From positions 248,750 through 312,749 of the forward strand of contig NZ_SNZH01000005.1 of NCBI RefSeq assembly GCF_004363655.1: 64,000 bases of DNA. Direction: 5' to 3'. The notes below the pieces were generated by a model. The model did not search any database. It saw only the letters and a program-made list of their open reading frames with translations, and was not told the origin of the DNA. The position numbers and the translations under genes were made by a program. The stretch is from Tahibacter aquaticus (GTDB lineage Bacteria > Pseudomonadota > Gammaproteobacteria > Xanthomonadales > Rhodanobacteraceae). The stretch's first letter is position 1. The number at the start of each line of letters is the position of its first letter. Of this stretch, positions 24,720 through 33,799 are shown in pieces.

Positions 24720-26714
24720 ATGCGTCATGCCTGCCTGATTGCCGTGCTGCTGTTCTCGAACGGCTTGCTTGCTGCCCCGGCGCGGCAAGACAGCTTCCTG
24801 ATGCTGGACAAGGTTGCCGGCCGCCAGACCGTCACGCAGCACAAAGACGGCAGCCTGCAGGTCGAGTTCGCCTATGACGACCGCGATCACGGCGACCAGC
24901 TCAGCGCCCGCTGGACGCTGGATGCCGCCGGCATTCCGCTGCATTACGAGGTCAGCGGACACAATTACATGAAGGCGCCGGTACGCGAGCAGTTTCGCCG
25001 CGAAGCCGGCAAGGCGAGCTGGCAAAGCCTGGACGGCAGCGGCAGCAGCGACAGCGCAGCCGCCGCCTTCTACCTGCCCGAAGATGCGCCGCCGGAATTG
25101 CTCGGCGTACTCGCCCGCGCCCTGCTGCAGGCCCCGCAGCAGAAACTGGCGCTGCTGCCCGACGGCCAGGCGCAGCTGCAGCGCGTCGGCAGCCTGACCG
25201 ACCGCAGCAACGGCGATCCGCGCGAACTGACTCACTACCGCATCAGCGGCCTTGGCTTTTCGCCGCAGTCGGTCTGGCTCGATGCCGACGGCACTGCGCT
25301 GCAGGCGTCGCCCTGGGTATCCACCCTGCCGCAAGGCCGCGAACCGCTGCGCGCCGCCCTGCTCGCCGCGCAGCGCGAGACGGAAACCGCCTGGCATGCC
25401 GGGCTGGCGCAGCGCCTGGGGCGCAAGCCGGCCGGCGACCTGCTGATCCGCAATGCGCGCCTGTTCGATCCCCGCGACGGTTCGGTCACTCCTGCCAGCA
25501 GCGTGCTGCTGCGCGGCGAACGCCTGCTGCGCGTCGCGCCGGGCGCGACTATCGACGCGGGCGCCGCGGAAATCCTCGATGCGCGCGGCCGTTTCCTGAT
25601 GCCTGGCCTGTGGGACAACCACCAGCATTTCGATGGCGTCGACGGCCTGCTCGACATCGCCAACGGCGTGACCAGTGCGCGCGACCTGGCCAACGACAAC
25701 GACGAATTCCTGCGCCGCGTCGCGCGTTTCGATGCCGGCACGGAAATCGGCCCGCGCGTGGAAAAGGCCGGCATGATCGACGGCAGCGGCAAATACGCCG
25801 GTCCTACGCCCATGCACGTGGACACGCCGGAGCAGGCACTGCGTGCGGTGGACTGGTATGCCGACCGCGGCTACGTGCAGATCAAGACGTACATGTCGCT
25901 CAAGCCCGAACTGGTGCCGCTGATCGCCGATCGCGCCCATGCGCGCGGCCTGCGCGTCAGCGGCCACGTGCCGGCCTTCATGTCGGCCGAGCAGTTCATC
26001 CAGGCCGGTGCCGATGAAATCCAGCATTTCAATTACGTGGTATTGAACCTGCTCTGGCCCGAGGTGAAAGAAACCACCTTGCAAAGCGAACGTTTCGGCA
26101 AAGTGGCCGAGCGCGCGCGCGATTTCGACCCGGCCCAGCCCCGCGTGCGCGCCTTCATCGATTTCCTCAAGCGCCGCCATGTCGTGCTCGATCCCACCCT
26201 GGGCCTGTTCGAAATGCGCCTGAGCGGCGACCCGCGCAAACCGGTGCCCGGACTGGAAACCGTATTCCCGCGCTTTCCGCCCAGCGTGCGCCGCGGCGCA
26301 CGCAGCGCCAGCTACGCCGTGCCCAAGGGCCAGGAAGCCGCCTACGCCGCTGCATTGCCTGCCATGTATAAATTGCTCAAAGCGCTACACGATGCCGGCG
26401 TGACCATCGTGCCCGGCACCGACGCCCTGGCCGGCTACCTGCTGCATCACGAGCTGGCCCTGTACGTGCGCGCCGGCATCGCACCGGCTGAAGTACTGCG
26501 CCTGGCCACGCTGACCTCGGCCGAAGTCATGGGTGTTGCGCACGAGCGTGGCGTGATCGGCAACGGCAAGCTGGCCGACCTGATCCTGATCGACGGCGAC
26601 CCGACCCGCAACATCGACGACACGCGGCGTATCGACCTGGTATTCAAGGGCGGGCGTATCTACGAGCCGGCGCAGATCGAGGCGGCATTGGGCATGACGG
26701 CAGGGCGGCAGTAA
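24720..26714 (+). CDS. Secreted amidohydrolase-superfamily protein
   Basis: 664 residues from ATG 24720, preceded by GGGGAAG. A signal peptide (HACLIAVLLFSNGLLAAPA) sends it to the periplasm or beyond. The first about 240 residues are a separate domain I do not recognise. The remainder is a metal-dependent amidohydrolase: HQH in LWDNHQHFDG, His in VSGHVPAF, His in DEIQHFNY and Asp in IVPGTDALAG, ending with the usual LADLILIDGDP strand. Relatives cleave imides, peptides or acyl amides; the substrate is unknown. Confidence 0.85.
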   Translation: MRHACLIAVLLFSNGLLAAPARQDSFLMLDKVAGRQTVTQHKDGSLQVEFAYDDRDHGDQLSARWTLDAAGIPLHYEVSGHNYMKAPVREQFRREAGKASWQSLDGSGSSDSAAAAFYLPEDAPPELLGVLARALLQAPQQKLALLPDGQAQLQRVGSLTDRSNGDPRELTHYRISGLGFSPQSVWLDADGTALQASPWVSTLPQGREPLRAALLAAQRETETAWHAGLAQRLGRKPAGDLLIRNARLFDPRDGSVTPASSVLLRGERLLRVAPGATIDAGAAEILDARGRFLMPGLWDNHQHFDGVDGLLDIANGVTSARDLANDNDEFLRRVARFDAGTEIGPRVEKAGMIDGSGKYAGPTPMHVDTPEQALRAVDWYADRGYVQIKTYMSLKPELVPLIADRAHARGLRVSGHVPAFMSAEQFIQAGADEIQHFNYVVLNLLWPEVKETTLQSERFGKVAERARDFDPAQPRVRAFIDFLKRRHVVLDPTLGLFEMRLSGDPRKPVPGLETVFPRFPPSVRRGARSASYAVPKGQEAAYAAALPAMYKLLKALHDAGVTIVPGTDALAGYLLHHELALYVRAGIAPAEVLRLATLTSAEVMGVAHERGVIGNGKLADLILIDGDPTRNIDDTRRIDLVFKGGRIYEPAQIEAALGMTAGRQ

Positions 26715-26793
26715 GGAATCTGTACAGCCATCAAAACCGGCGCGTGGCCTTCGCCCCACTCGGCGCGCGCGTGCCGGATGGCGGGTTTCGCCT

Positions 26794-26831
26794 TGACCCG
26801 CTCCACCCGGCTTCGCTGGGGGAGCGGGTCA
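26794..26831 (+). terminator. 11-bp perfect hairpin downstream of the amidohydrolase
   Basis: TGACCCGCTCC (26794-26804) pairs with GGAGCGGGTCA (26821-26831) across a 16-base loop. It lies 80 bases after the amidohydrolase stop. No T-run follows, so it is a candidate terminator or RNA-stabilising stem only. Confidence 0.4.
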
Positions 26832-26983
26832 GGCAGTACAGCGAGGCCTGAACGCGGTCTTTTCCGCGCAGCGGCTGCGCCAGCTTGCACCGCCTGGCAT
26901 CCGCACCGGAAGACAAGCATTCCCGCTCCATCGCCTCCATCCATAAAATTCGGCAAACAGCAAAGCAGGAATCGGCAAAACCA

Positions 26984-27166
26984 TCAAAACCTGACATTCA
27001 AGCTCAGCCAGAGATTGCGTGCCTTGTTGGTGTCGACGAAAACCGAATACATCTGCTGTTTTTGCGCGGCACCGCCGCGGCTGCCGGTTTCCAGGCCGAA
27101 GACGCCGTCTTCGCGTCGGCGCGCTACGCCGCCGACGGGCGTAACACAGGCACTGCGAAGCTCAGC
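26984..27166 (-). pseudogene. C-terminal remnant of a TonB-dependent receptor
   Basis: On the minus strand an open stretch without a start codon ends at a TGA at 26984-26986. Its last residues read YSVFVDTNKARNLWLSLNVRF, with REDGVFGLETGSRGG before that. The closing pattern RNLWLSLNVRF, ending in Phe, is the final beta-strand of TonB-dependent outer-membrane receptors. An in-frame stop at about 27167 and absence of any receptor sequence beyond it show that the gene body is gone. This is a relic, not a functional gene. Confidence 0.7.
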
Positions 27167-27523
27167 TCAGGCGGCGGGCCGCGGCGGCGGCGCAGGCCAA
27201 GCGTGGGATCGGTGCGTGGCGTGATGGCCCGGCACAGCCAGCGACTGCACGAGCTATCCGCTGCAGGGCGGATGCGCCCCTCCGAGACTGCGGACCGCAC
27301 ATCGGCAAGGGAGTGCGTTCACGACCACCGTCGCCTGGCCGAATCGTCCTGCCCGAGCCTGCCATACGCTTGCGCGGCCAGACCCCGGTCCGCCTACACT
27401 CGGCCCAGCTATCCACCCTCGGAAGCCCATGCGGAACCTACCGGCCAGCGCCACCTGCCACCCAGCCGCACCTGGCCATCTGCTGCAGTCCGGTCAGGCC
27501 TGCATCCCGGCAAAAACCTAGCC

Positions 27524-29209
27524 GTGGACCTGCGCGCCCGCCTCGCCCTGCTGTTTCTCGCCGCCGGCCTGCTGCTGGGCCTGAGCAATGTGCTGCTCTA
27601 CCGCAGCAACGACCGGCTGGTCGAGGACATGCGCTGGGTCATGCACAGCCATCTGGTGCGCAAGGAAATCGGTGCCGTCGAACTGGCCGCCCACGACATG
27701 AGCGCCAGCATGCGCGACCTTGTGCTGACCCGGCGCGAAAACGCCGTCAACGAATACGTCGATGCCCGCGAACGCATGCACGTGAGCGTGGAACGGGTAA
27801 AGCAGCTGGTCGCCGACCATCGCGCCCAAGGCGACAATGTGCAAAAACTCATCGCCTTGGCGGCAACCCGGCGCGAGACCATGGACCGCCTGCTCCATAC
27901 GCAGCAGCGCGATCCGGCTGCCGCGCTGTCGCTGATCAACCAGGGCAGCGACCGCGAAGGCATTGCGGATTTCACCGCCCTGATCCAGGCCATGCACGAG
28001 ATCGAGGGAAACCTGCTCGGCGAGCGCGAATCGGCCACCCGCGCCAGCGTCGCACGCACGCAGCTGTTGCTGGTCGTGGCAGCCGTTACCGCCATCGCCC
28101 TGCTCGGCCTGTGCCTGATACTGGTCTGGCGCGAACAGCGCCGGCGCCAGATCACCGAGGCCAGCCTGCGCGAAGCGGCCATTGCACTGGAAGCCGCGCT
28201 GACCGAATCGCGCGGCCTCTCCAGTGCGCTGCGCCAGCTCGGCGAAATGGCGGAAATGTTGCAAAGTTGCCAAAGCATATCCGAAGCCTACGCCGTCGCG
28301 CGGGCCACCCTGCCGGCCCTGCTCGGCGGCAGCGCCGGCACAGTACAGACCATCAACGCCTCGCAGAACCTGGTCGAGACCGCGCTGGAGTGGGGTGAAC
28401 CCGCCATCGCGCGGGAAACCCTGTTCGCACCGGAAGCCTGCCTGGCAATCCGCCGCGGCCAGCCCTATCCGCCGGCCGGGGCGCAGGTCGTACTGCATTG
28501 CCAGCACCTGCACGACAGCGCGGCGGCAAGCCCTGCGCAGTACCTGTGCGTGCCGCTCAGCGCGCAGGGCGCGGCGTTCGGCATCCTGCATGTCAGCTGC
28601 GCCGGCCCTATCGACGCCAGCCTGCGCCGCGACTGCATCGCCGCCGCCGAACAGCTGTCGCTGTCGCTGGCCAACCTGCGCCTGCAGGACAGTCTGCGCA
28701 CCCAGTCCATCCGCGACCCATTGACTGGCCTGTTCAATCGCCGCTACCTGGAAGCCTCGCTGCCGCGCGAACTGCAGCGTGCCGAGCGGCGCCAGTCCGA
28801 TCTCAGCGTACTGATGCTGGACATCGATCACTTCAAACGTTTCAACGACACCCAAGGCCACGATGCCGGCGATGCCCTGCTTGCCCAGGTCGGCGTGGTA
28901 CTGGCCCAGGTTGCGCGCAGCGAAGACATCGTCTGCCGCTACGGCGGCGAGGAATTCACCCTGGTACTGCTCGACACCGACCTGGACCAGGCACTGGGCC
29001 GCGCCGAACAGGTACGCCGGGCCATCGCAGCCATCGATGTGAGTCATCGCCGCGTCCACCTGGGCCGCGTCACCTGCTCCATCGGACTGGCCAGCTATCC
29101 TCCCCACGGCAACACGCCGGCCGATCTGATCGCCCGGGCCGACCGCGCGCTCTACCTGGCCAAGGAATCTGGCCGCGACCGGGTCGAGGCGGCGCGGGCG
29201 GTCGTCTAG
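27524..29209 (+). CDS. Membrane-bound GGDEF diguanylate cyclase
   Basis: 561 residues from GTG 27524, where the N-terminal membrane segment begins (ARLALLFLAAGLLLGLSNVLL). Then a periplasmic helical sensor of CHASE3 type (about 30-180), TM2 (LLLVVAAVTAIALLGLCLIL), a GAF-like domain (about 250-390) and GGDEF (about 400-555). The active loop is GGEEF (CRYGGEEFTLV), a functional variant, and DIDHFKRFND is intact. The product should be c-di-GMP. The start is uncertain: no clear ribosome site, and the frame is open upstream, but the upstream part overlaps the receptor remnant and looks non-coding. Confidence 0.87.
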   Translation: MDLRARLALLFLAAGLLLGLSNVLLYRSNDRLVEDMRWVMHSHLVRKEIGAVELAAHDMSASMRDLVLTRRENAVNEYVDARERMHVSVERVKQLVADHRAQGDNVQKLIALAATRRETMDRLLHTQQRDPAAALSLINQGSDREGIADFTALIQAMHEIEGNLLGERESATRASVARTQLLLVVAAVTAIALLGLCLILVWREQRRRQITEASLREAAIALEAALTESRGLSSALRQLGEMAEMLQSCQSISEAYAVARATLPALLGGSAGTVQTINASQNLVETALEWGEPAIARETLFAPEACLAIRRGQPYPPAGAQVVLHCQHLHDSAAASPAQYLCVPLSAQGAAFGILHVSCAGPIDASLRRDCIAAAEQLSLSLANLRLQDSLRTQSIRDPLTGLFNRRYLEASLPRELQRAERRQSDLSVLMLDIDHFKRFNDTQGHDAGDALLAQVGVVLAQVARSEDIVCRYGGEEFTLVLLDTDLDQALGRAEQVRRAIAAIDVSHRRVHLGRVTCSIGLASYPPHGNTPADLIARADRALYLAKESGRDRVEAARAVV

Positions 29210-29210
29210 C

Positions 29211-29312
29211 TTGTAATGGGGCGTGATCGGAACGCCGTGGTTCGCCCGCTGGGGTACCGGGTTGCAACGGGGCGTAACCGAAACGTGTTGTTTCGCCGGC
29301 CCGGGCACTGTG
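29211..29312. repeat. Diverged tandem duplication of a 51-bp unit
   Basis: 29211-29261 and 29262-29312 align without gaps over 51 positions, each starting TTG(T/C)AA(T/C)GGGGCGT. It directly follows the GGDEF stop codon and abuts the REP-like unit at 29311-29345. Confidence 0.6.
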
Positions 29313-29345
29313 CGGCGCAATTCGCTGCGCTCATCGCGCCCTGCG
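29311..29345 (-). repeat. Single REP-like hairpin repeat unit
   Basis: The reverse complement matches the unit at 10741-10775 at about 30 of 35 positions. Its stem is GGCGC/GCGCC, a paired change relative to GGTGC/GCACC. Confidence 0.6.
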
Positions 29346-29489
29346 TATGCGCCCAACGTTTGCGCGTGTCGGTTCCGCCTGCAACGTCGCGCTGCCCGCC
29401 GGCGTCCTGCCCTACGAGGCTATGCATTTGACGCAGGCAACCCGCAGGCCGATGCTGCCCACACCCCTGGCAACACAAGGAATATCGTC

Positions 29490-29897
29490 ATGTTCCGTCC
29501 GCTCACTATCGCGCTGGCGACTACACTCTCGCTGCTCAGCGTCGCCGCCGTCGCCGCCGACCGCAGCCCCGAAGCACGCCTGGCCAAGGCCATTGCCGGC
29601 CGTACCGAAGGCGAACCCGTGCGCTGTATCCGGCTGCGCGATATCCGTTCCACCCAGGTGATCGACAAGACCGCCATCGTCTACACGGTCGGCAGCACGG
29701 TCTATGTCAACACACCGTCCGGCGCTGCCTTCCTGCGCAGCGACTCGATACTCGTCACCGACACGCATTCGTCGGAACTGTGCGACATCGATACCGTCAA
29801 GCTGCTCGATTCGGGTACGCGCACGCTCATGGGCAGCGTGGGCCTGAGCAAGTTCGTTCCGTATACAAAACCAAAAAACAGCACGCCGGGGCAGTAG
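29490..29897 (+). CDS. Small secreted protein, DUF6491-like
   Basis: 135 residues from ATG 29490, with AAGGAA 9 bases upstream. Signal peptide FRPLTIALATTLSLLSVAAVAA; the mature part has two Cys (RCIRLRDIRSTQ and SSELCDID) and a beta-rich pattern with TVYVNTPSG. The motif RCIRLRDIRSTQVIDKTAIVY resembles the DUF6491 family of small xanthomonad periplasmic proteins. Function unknown. It is upstream of the rhomboid gene by about 140 bases. Confidence 0.7.
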   Translation: MFRPLTIALATTLSLLSVAAVAADRSPEARLAKAIAGRTEGEPVRCIRLRDIRSTQVIDKTAIVYTVGSTVYVNTPSGAAFLRSDSILVTDTHSSELCDIDTVKLLDSGTRTLMGSVGLSKFVPYTKPKNSTPGQ

Positions 29898-30039
29898 CGC
29901 AGCGCAGACGCCACGAGCCGGTCGCGCGAGGCACCGGGCGAGCCGTCAACTCGGCAGCGTGGCCGCCACCGCGGCGCAGCGGCCACCGCACAGGCTTTTC
30001 GATGGCAGAATCCAGGCCGGATTCGGCCGGAAATGCGCG

Positions 30040-30975
30040 ATGTTCTTTTTTCCCTACAAACTCGACGTCAGCCTCTACCGCATCCCGTTCCTGACGGCAT
30101 TCGTCTGCCTGCTCTGCTTCCTGACGTTTTCGCGCCAGATGTCGGCCGATTCCCATTACCTGCGCCGTATCAGCACTCACTGCGCCCAGGCGGTCGATCC
30201 CAATCTGCAGGCCATTCTTTCCAGCACCAGCGCCGACGGCGAGCATCGCGGCTGCGTGGAAAACCTGCTGCTGTTGCGCAGCGCCGATGCCCGCGAGGCC
30301 ACCATTGCCGAAATGGCGCGCCAGCGCAGCGATCTGAGTTTCTATGCCGACCCGGCCAAGGACATCGATTACAAATCCGCCAAGATCAGCAGCGGCTTCG
30401 CCGACTTTGAACGCGCCGTGCCGCCGCTGATGACCGACAAGCTGGCCTACGACCCCTCGCACTACGACGTGGTGCGCATGCTGACCTCGACCTTTGCTCA
30501 TGCCAGCTGGAGCCATCTGATCGGCAACCTGATCTTCTTTTTCATCTTTGCGTCTTTCGTCGAAAGCGCGATCGGCTACGTCTACTACCTGCTGGCTTTC
30601 CTGCTGATGGCCGTGACCTGCAGCCTCGCCTACAGCTACAGCGTCGGCTCTGCCGAGGGCGCGCTACCGACGGTAGGCCTTTCGGGCGTCGTCATGGGCA
30701 TGCTCGCGCTGATCACCACCTTGATGCCGACGGCACGCGTGCGCTGCCTATTCTGGTTTCTGATTTTTCTGCGCCGCTTCAGCCTGCCGCTGATCGTGAT
30801 CGCCCTGTGGTACGTAGGCTGGGATCTGTACGACCACTACGCCAGTGCCGGCCGCTCCACCATCAACTACGTGGCACATATAAGCGGCGCCGCCACCGGC
30901 GCAGTGCTGGGGCTGCTGTTCCGGCTGGTACATGCGGACCGGATGCGGGTGTTGAGTGCGGAGATGGAGCGCTGA
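30040..30975 (+). CDS. Rhomboid-family intramembrane serine protease
   Basis: 311 residues from ATG 30040. A first membrane helix (IPFLTAFVCLLCFLTF) is followed by a periplasmic-type loop of about 110 residues and then the six-helix rhomboid core. HASWSHLIGNLIFF supplies the H159 and N163 of the oxyanion region, the nucleophile is S215 in TVGLSGVVMG, and the catalytic His is H280 in YVAHISGAATG. It cleaves membrane proteins within the bilayer. The long insertion after TM1 is larger than in GlpG. Substrate unknown. Confidence 0.9.
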   Translation: MFFFPYKLDVSLYRIPFLTAFVCLLCFLTFSRQMSADSHYLRRISTHCAQAVDPNLQAILSSTSADGEHRGCVENLLLLRSADAREATIAEMARQRSDLSFYADPAKDIDYKSAKISSGFADFERAVPPLMTDKLAYDPSHYDVVRMLTSTFAHASWSHLIGNLIFFFIFASFVESAIGYVYYLLAFLLMAVTCSLAYSYSVGSAEGALPTVGLSGVVMGMLALITTLMPTARVRCLFWFLIFLRRFSLPLIVIALWYVGWDLYDHYASAGRSTINYVAHISGAATGAVLGLLFRLVHADRMRVLSAEMER

Positions 30976-31071
30976 GCGGTGGAAGTTGCACCTCCGGCAA
31001 TACCGGACAGCTAGTTAGTGAGCGCGAGGCAGCGAGGCTTGCCTCACCGTGCGAATTGCCCGATTTTTCCT

Positions 31072-31302
31072 CGCCGTTGAGCAAAAATTCGTCAGCGGAA
31101 GGCAAAAATCACGCTACGGAGGGGAGCTGGCCCCCTACGGAGCGCAATTGCGACGCTACGGAGAGCAAATTGTGCTCAACGGAGACCCAAAATGGCGCTC
31201 CGGAGGGTGACTGGCATGCTCTGGAGCGCAAAATTTGCCCAACGGAGCAGGCACGTTGCCCTCCGGAGCCTGATTTTTGCCTTGCGGAGTGTTGGCAGTA
31301 CA
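31072..31302. repeat. Array of 21-bp units with a conserved CNNCGGAG core
   Basis: Ten units begin at 31093, 31114, 31135, 31156, 31177, 31198, 31219, 31240, 31261 and 31282, exactly 21 bases apart without exception. Positions 1-8 are near-constant (CTACGGAG, CTCCGGAG, CAACGGAG; once CTCTGGAG, CAGCGGAA and TTGCGGAG); the other 13 differ, often with an A/T tract such as GCAAAATT or GATTTTTG. A weaker unit precedes at 31072 and possibly 31051. CTCCGGAG is a perfect palindrome. It fills the gap between the convergent rhomboid and porin genes. It is not a CRISPR: the repeat is too short and the spacers are only 13 bases. Confidence 0.85.
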
Positions 31303-31331
31303 TTTCTTGTATTTCGTACCGTGTTCTGAAA

Positions 31332-32687
31332 TCAGTAGCGGTACTGAGTCAGCAGCATGGCAAAATCCACATCATCGCCACCTGCGCGGCGGATGGCGGG
31401 TCCGGCCTGGTGACGGCTCAACTGCAGCGCGACATTGAACGACCGGCCGATACGCCAGGCCGCATCGACTACGTAGGCGCTACCGACACGGCGCTCGCGA
31501 TTGGCCAGGGTCTGCGGCAAGGCCACATAAGGCTGCAGATAGACGGCATCGGCGGTGTTCTGGCGCCAGCGTCCGATCAGGCTGGCCTTGAGGCTCAGCG
31601 TAGCCGTCGGCTGCACGCTGGCGCTGGCGCGCAGCACACGGGCATTGGCCCAGCTCATCAGGCCGCTTTCGTCGAAATAAGCACCTTTTGGAAATAGTGG
31701 ATTGAAGGTGCCCAGCGCACTGCCCGGCCTGCCGCTGTCGCCGGAACCGATGTCGTATTCCAGCGCATAGCGCGGCGACCAGGCCGCAGAAGCCGTATAG
31801 CCGGCAATCGCACTGAAGGCCCAGGCGCGGATAGTGCGCGGGCCCAGGTGTCCGCCCTGCCCCAGCGCTTCCATATCCAGATCGAAACCGGCACTGCTGC
31901 CTGCCAGGCGCAGGCCTGCGCTGTCGCGCCGCTCGCGGCCGCGGCTGCCGGCAAGCACGGCGCCATCACGGCGCAGGCCGAAATAGTAGGCATCGAAGCG
32001 GTAGCGCGAAGCCAGGTTCCGCGACAGATACACACCCTGGAAAGCCTGGCTGCGGTCGGTGGCATCGTCGAACGCACCAGCCGCGTAGGCAACCGGCCGC
32101 GTCGCGAACAGATCGACGGACAGGGCCGGCCTGCGCCAGCTCGCGCGCAGGCCGTCGAAGCCCTGCCGCACATTCGGCCCTTCGCGCACCGAGACGAAAC
32201 GCTGCAAGGGACTGAACATCAGTTCCTGCCGGCCCAGGCGCAGATTCAGCGACTTCGCCGTGTCGACAGCCATATCCAGGAACAGGTTCTGTACATCGCC
32301 GCGGTCGCTGTCGCTGACCGCCAGCGGCGCTTTCTTGCCGATCGCGTCCTCGCGCCCCAGCTGGGCGAACAGGCGCAGGCGCGGCGTGATATGCCAGTCG
32401 GCATGCACCAGCACGCGCTGCAAGGCGTAGCTATCGGCAACCCGGCCCAGGCCGTAGCGCGGTGCCGCCAGACTGTCCAGGCGCAGGCGCCATTCGCCGC
32501 CGAACGAGGCGAACGATTCATCGGACAGGGCAACGAACTTGTACGCCGGCGCGCGCGCGGGATCGTCGCGCAGCACGCTCCAGTCTTCCTCGAAACGCAG
32601 CAGGCGGAATGCCGGCAAGGCATCGGCCGCCATCGCCGTACCGCCGAGCACCAGCAAGCCCAGCGCGCCGAGCAGGCGGCGCTTCAC
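31332..32687 (-). CDS. Outer-membrane porin of the alginate-export family
   Basis: 451 residues from GTG 32687, overlapping the DoxX stop in GTGA. A signal peptide (RRLLGALGLLVLGGTAMAA) precedes a beta-barrel with alternating aromatic strands of the Alginate_exp family (RLGRQELMFSPLQRFVSVREGPNVR is the signature region), ending in QYRY. The AlgE-like barrel passes anionic polysaccharide, but this operon has no alginate biosynthesis genes, so the transported compound is unknown. It is the last gene of a seven-gene operon. Confidence 0.85.
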   Translation of the reverse strand: MKRRLLGALGLLVLGGTAMAADALPAFRLLRFEEDWSVLRDDPARAPAYKFVALSDESFASFGGEWRLRLDSLAAPRYGLGRVADSYALQRVLVHADWHITPRLRLFAQLGREDAIGKKAPLAVSDSDRGDVQNLFLDMAVDTAKSLNLRLGRQELMFSPLQRFVSVREGPNVRQGFDGLRASWRRPALSVDLFATRPVAYAAGAFDDATDRSQAFQGVYLSRNLASRYRFDAYYFGLRRDGAVLAGSRGRERRDSAGLRLAGSSAGFDLDMEALGQGGHLGPRTIRAWAFSAIAGYTASAAWSPRYALEYDIGSGDSGRPGSALGTFNPLFPKGAYFDESGLMSWANARVLRASASVQPTATLSLKASLIGRWRQNTADAVYLQPYVALPQTLANRERRVGSAYVVDAAWRIGRSFNVALQLSRHQAGPAIRRAGGDDVDFAMLLTQYRY

Positions 32688-33094
32688 GCGAGCGCGCTGC
32701 GGCGCCGGCGTGTCCCTTCGTACAGCGCCACCAGTACGAAACCGCCGATCAGGCCGATATGTTCGAGAAAGGCGTTCAGATCGCGAAAGCGGTCCATGCC
32801 GGTTTCGCGCCAGAACGCGTGGCCGATCAGCGTGGCGGCGAGGGTGAAGCCCGCCAGCGCCAGTGCGCCGCATGCCGCCTTGCGGCCTGGCGCGAACAGC
32901 ACCAGTGCCGAGCCGCCCAGCTGCACGGCAATCGTCGCCGCGGCGAACAGTGCCGCCGGCTGCAGGCCGAAATGCGCCTGCTCGGCCAGCGCGCCAGACC
33001 AGTCCAGCAGCTTGGCCACGCCGCTGTAGACGAAGGCCAGGCACAAGGCGGCGCGCGCCAGCCAGTACAGCAACGCCCTGCGTGCATCGTTCAT
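32684..33094 (-). CDS. DoxX-family membrane protein
   Basis: 136 residues with four membrane segments; LARAALCLAFVYSGVAKLLDW is the DoxX signature region. Members are subunits or relatives of quinone-linked oxidoreductases, but single DoxX proteins like this are mostly uncharacterised. Overlaps its neighbours by 4 bases on both sides (ATGA with DUF1275, GTGA with the porin), so it is strictly part of the operon. Confidence 0.85.
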   Translation of the reverse strand: MNDARRALLYWLARAALCLAFVYSGVAKLLDWSGALAEQAHFGLQPAALFAAATIAVQLGGSALVLFAPGRKAACGALALAGFTLAATLIGHAFWRETGMDRFRDLNAFLEHIGLIGGFVLVALYEGTRRRRSALA

Positions 33095-33798
33095 GCGGCT
33101 ACTCCACGCCCGCGGCAGCGCAGCAGCACGATCGCCAGCGCCAGCACGGCAATGCCGAGGGAAAAGAACGCCAGCAGCTGATACGCCACCGCGCCGGCCG
33201 CCGCGCCAATCGCAAAGGCCAGCAGCGGCGGCCAGAACTTGGCCAGGCGCGTGCGCATTGCGGCGCTATCACCACCGCGCGGGCCGAACCAGAGCTGGGT
33301 TGCGTCGGCGGCGAGCTGGGTCACGTTGCCGGTCATCACCGTCGTCGGCGGCAGCTCCGGCAGCAACAGGCGCGAAGCCGCGTTCTGCACGCCCATCGCC
33401 GCCACGCCGATCAGGCCGGCGGCAATCGCCAGCGGCTGGTCGGCGTTGCTGATCGGCAAGGCCAGCTGGCCGAGTACGCCGAAGCCGGTCAGTAACAGCA
33501 TCTGCGCCAGCACGACGACCGTCAGCGGCGTACCCCATTGCGGCCGGTGCCGGCCGACATAGGCCGTCGTCGCCATCACCGCGAGCAGGAATACCGGCAG
33601 CGCCAGCAGCTTGGCGATGACGCCGTGGCTGGGCCGGATCAGCGCCGCGCCAAGCAGGATGAAGTTGCCGGTCACGTGGGCGGTGAACAGACCGAACAAG
33701 GCAACAAATCCTACGCTGTCGACGAAGCCGGCGATAAAGGCCAGCAGCATGGCGTCGGTCGTGGTGGCGCTGGCGCGCACAGGCAGGCTGGCGTTCAT
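33091..33798 (-). CDS. DUF1275 (YoaK) family membrane protein
   Basis: 235 residues from ATG 33798, one base after the stop of the amidohydrolase gene. About six membrane segments; FIAGFVDSVGFVALFGLFTAHVTGN is the family signature, with a second TVMTGNVTQL. Topology suggests a transporter, but no substrate is established for the family. The 27 codons upstream in frame overlap the amidohydrolase gene and are not counted. Confidence 0.86.
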   Translation of the reverse strand: MNASLPVRASATTTDAMLLAFIAGFVDSVGFVALFGLFTAHVTGNFILLGAALIRPSHGVIAKLLALPVFLLAVMATTAYVGRHRPQWGTPLTVVVLAQMLLLTGFGVLGQLALPISNADQPLAIAAGLIGVAAMGVQNAASRLLLPELPPTTVMTGNVTQLAADATQLWFGPRGGDSAAMRTRLAKFWPPLLAFAIGAAAGAVAYQLLAFFSLGIAVLALAIVLLRCRGRGVAA

Positions 33799-33799
33799 T

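Noticed and set aside
26885-27523. 213-codon N-terminal extension of the GGDEF protein
   Set aside because: It reads across the receptor remnant in the wrong sense and has no domain; the membrane protein begins naturally at GTG 27524.
31093-31302. CRISPR array
   Set aside because: Conserved part is only 8 bases and the variable part 13; true arrays have repeats over 20 bases and longer spacers, and there are no cas genes.
30807-31697. Protein-coding gene reading through the 21-bp array
   Set aside because: The frame begins inside the rhomboid gene and ends inside the porin gene, with no start site; the heptad pattern follows from the 21-base period.
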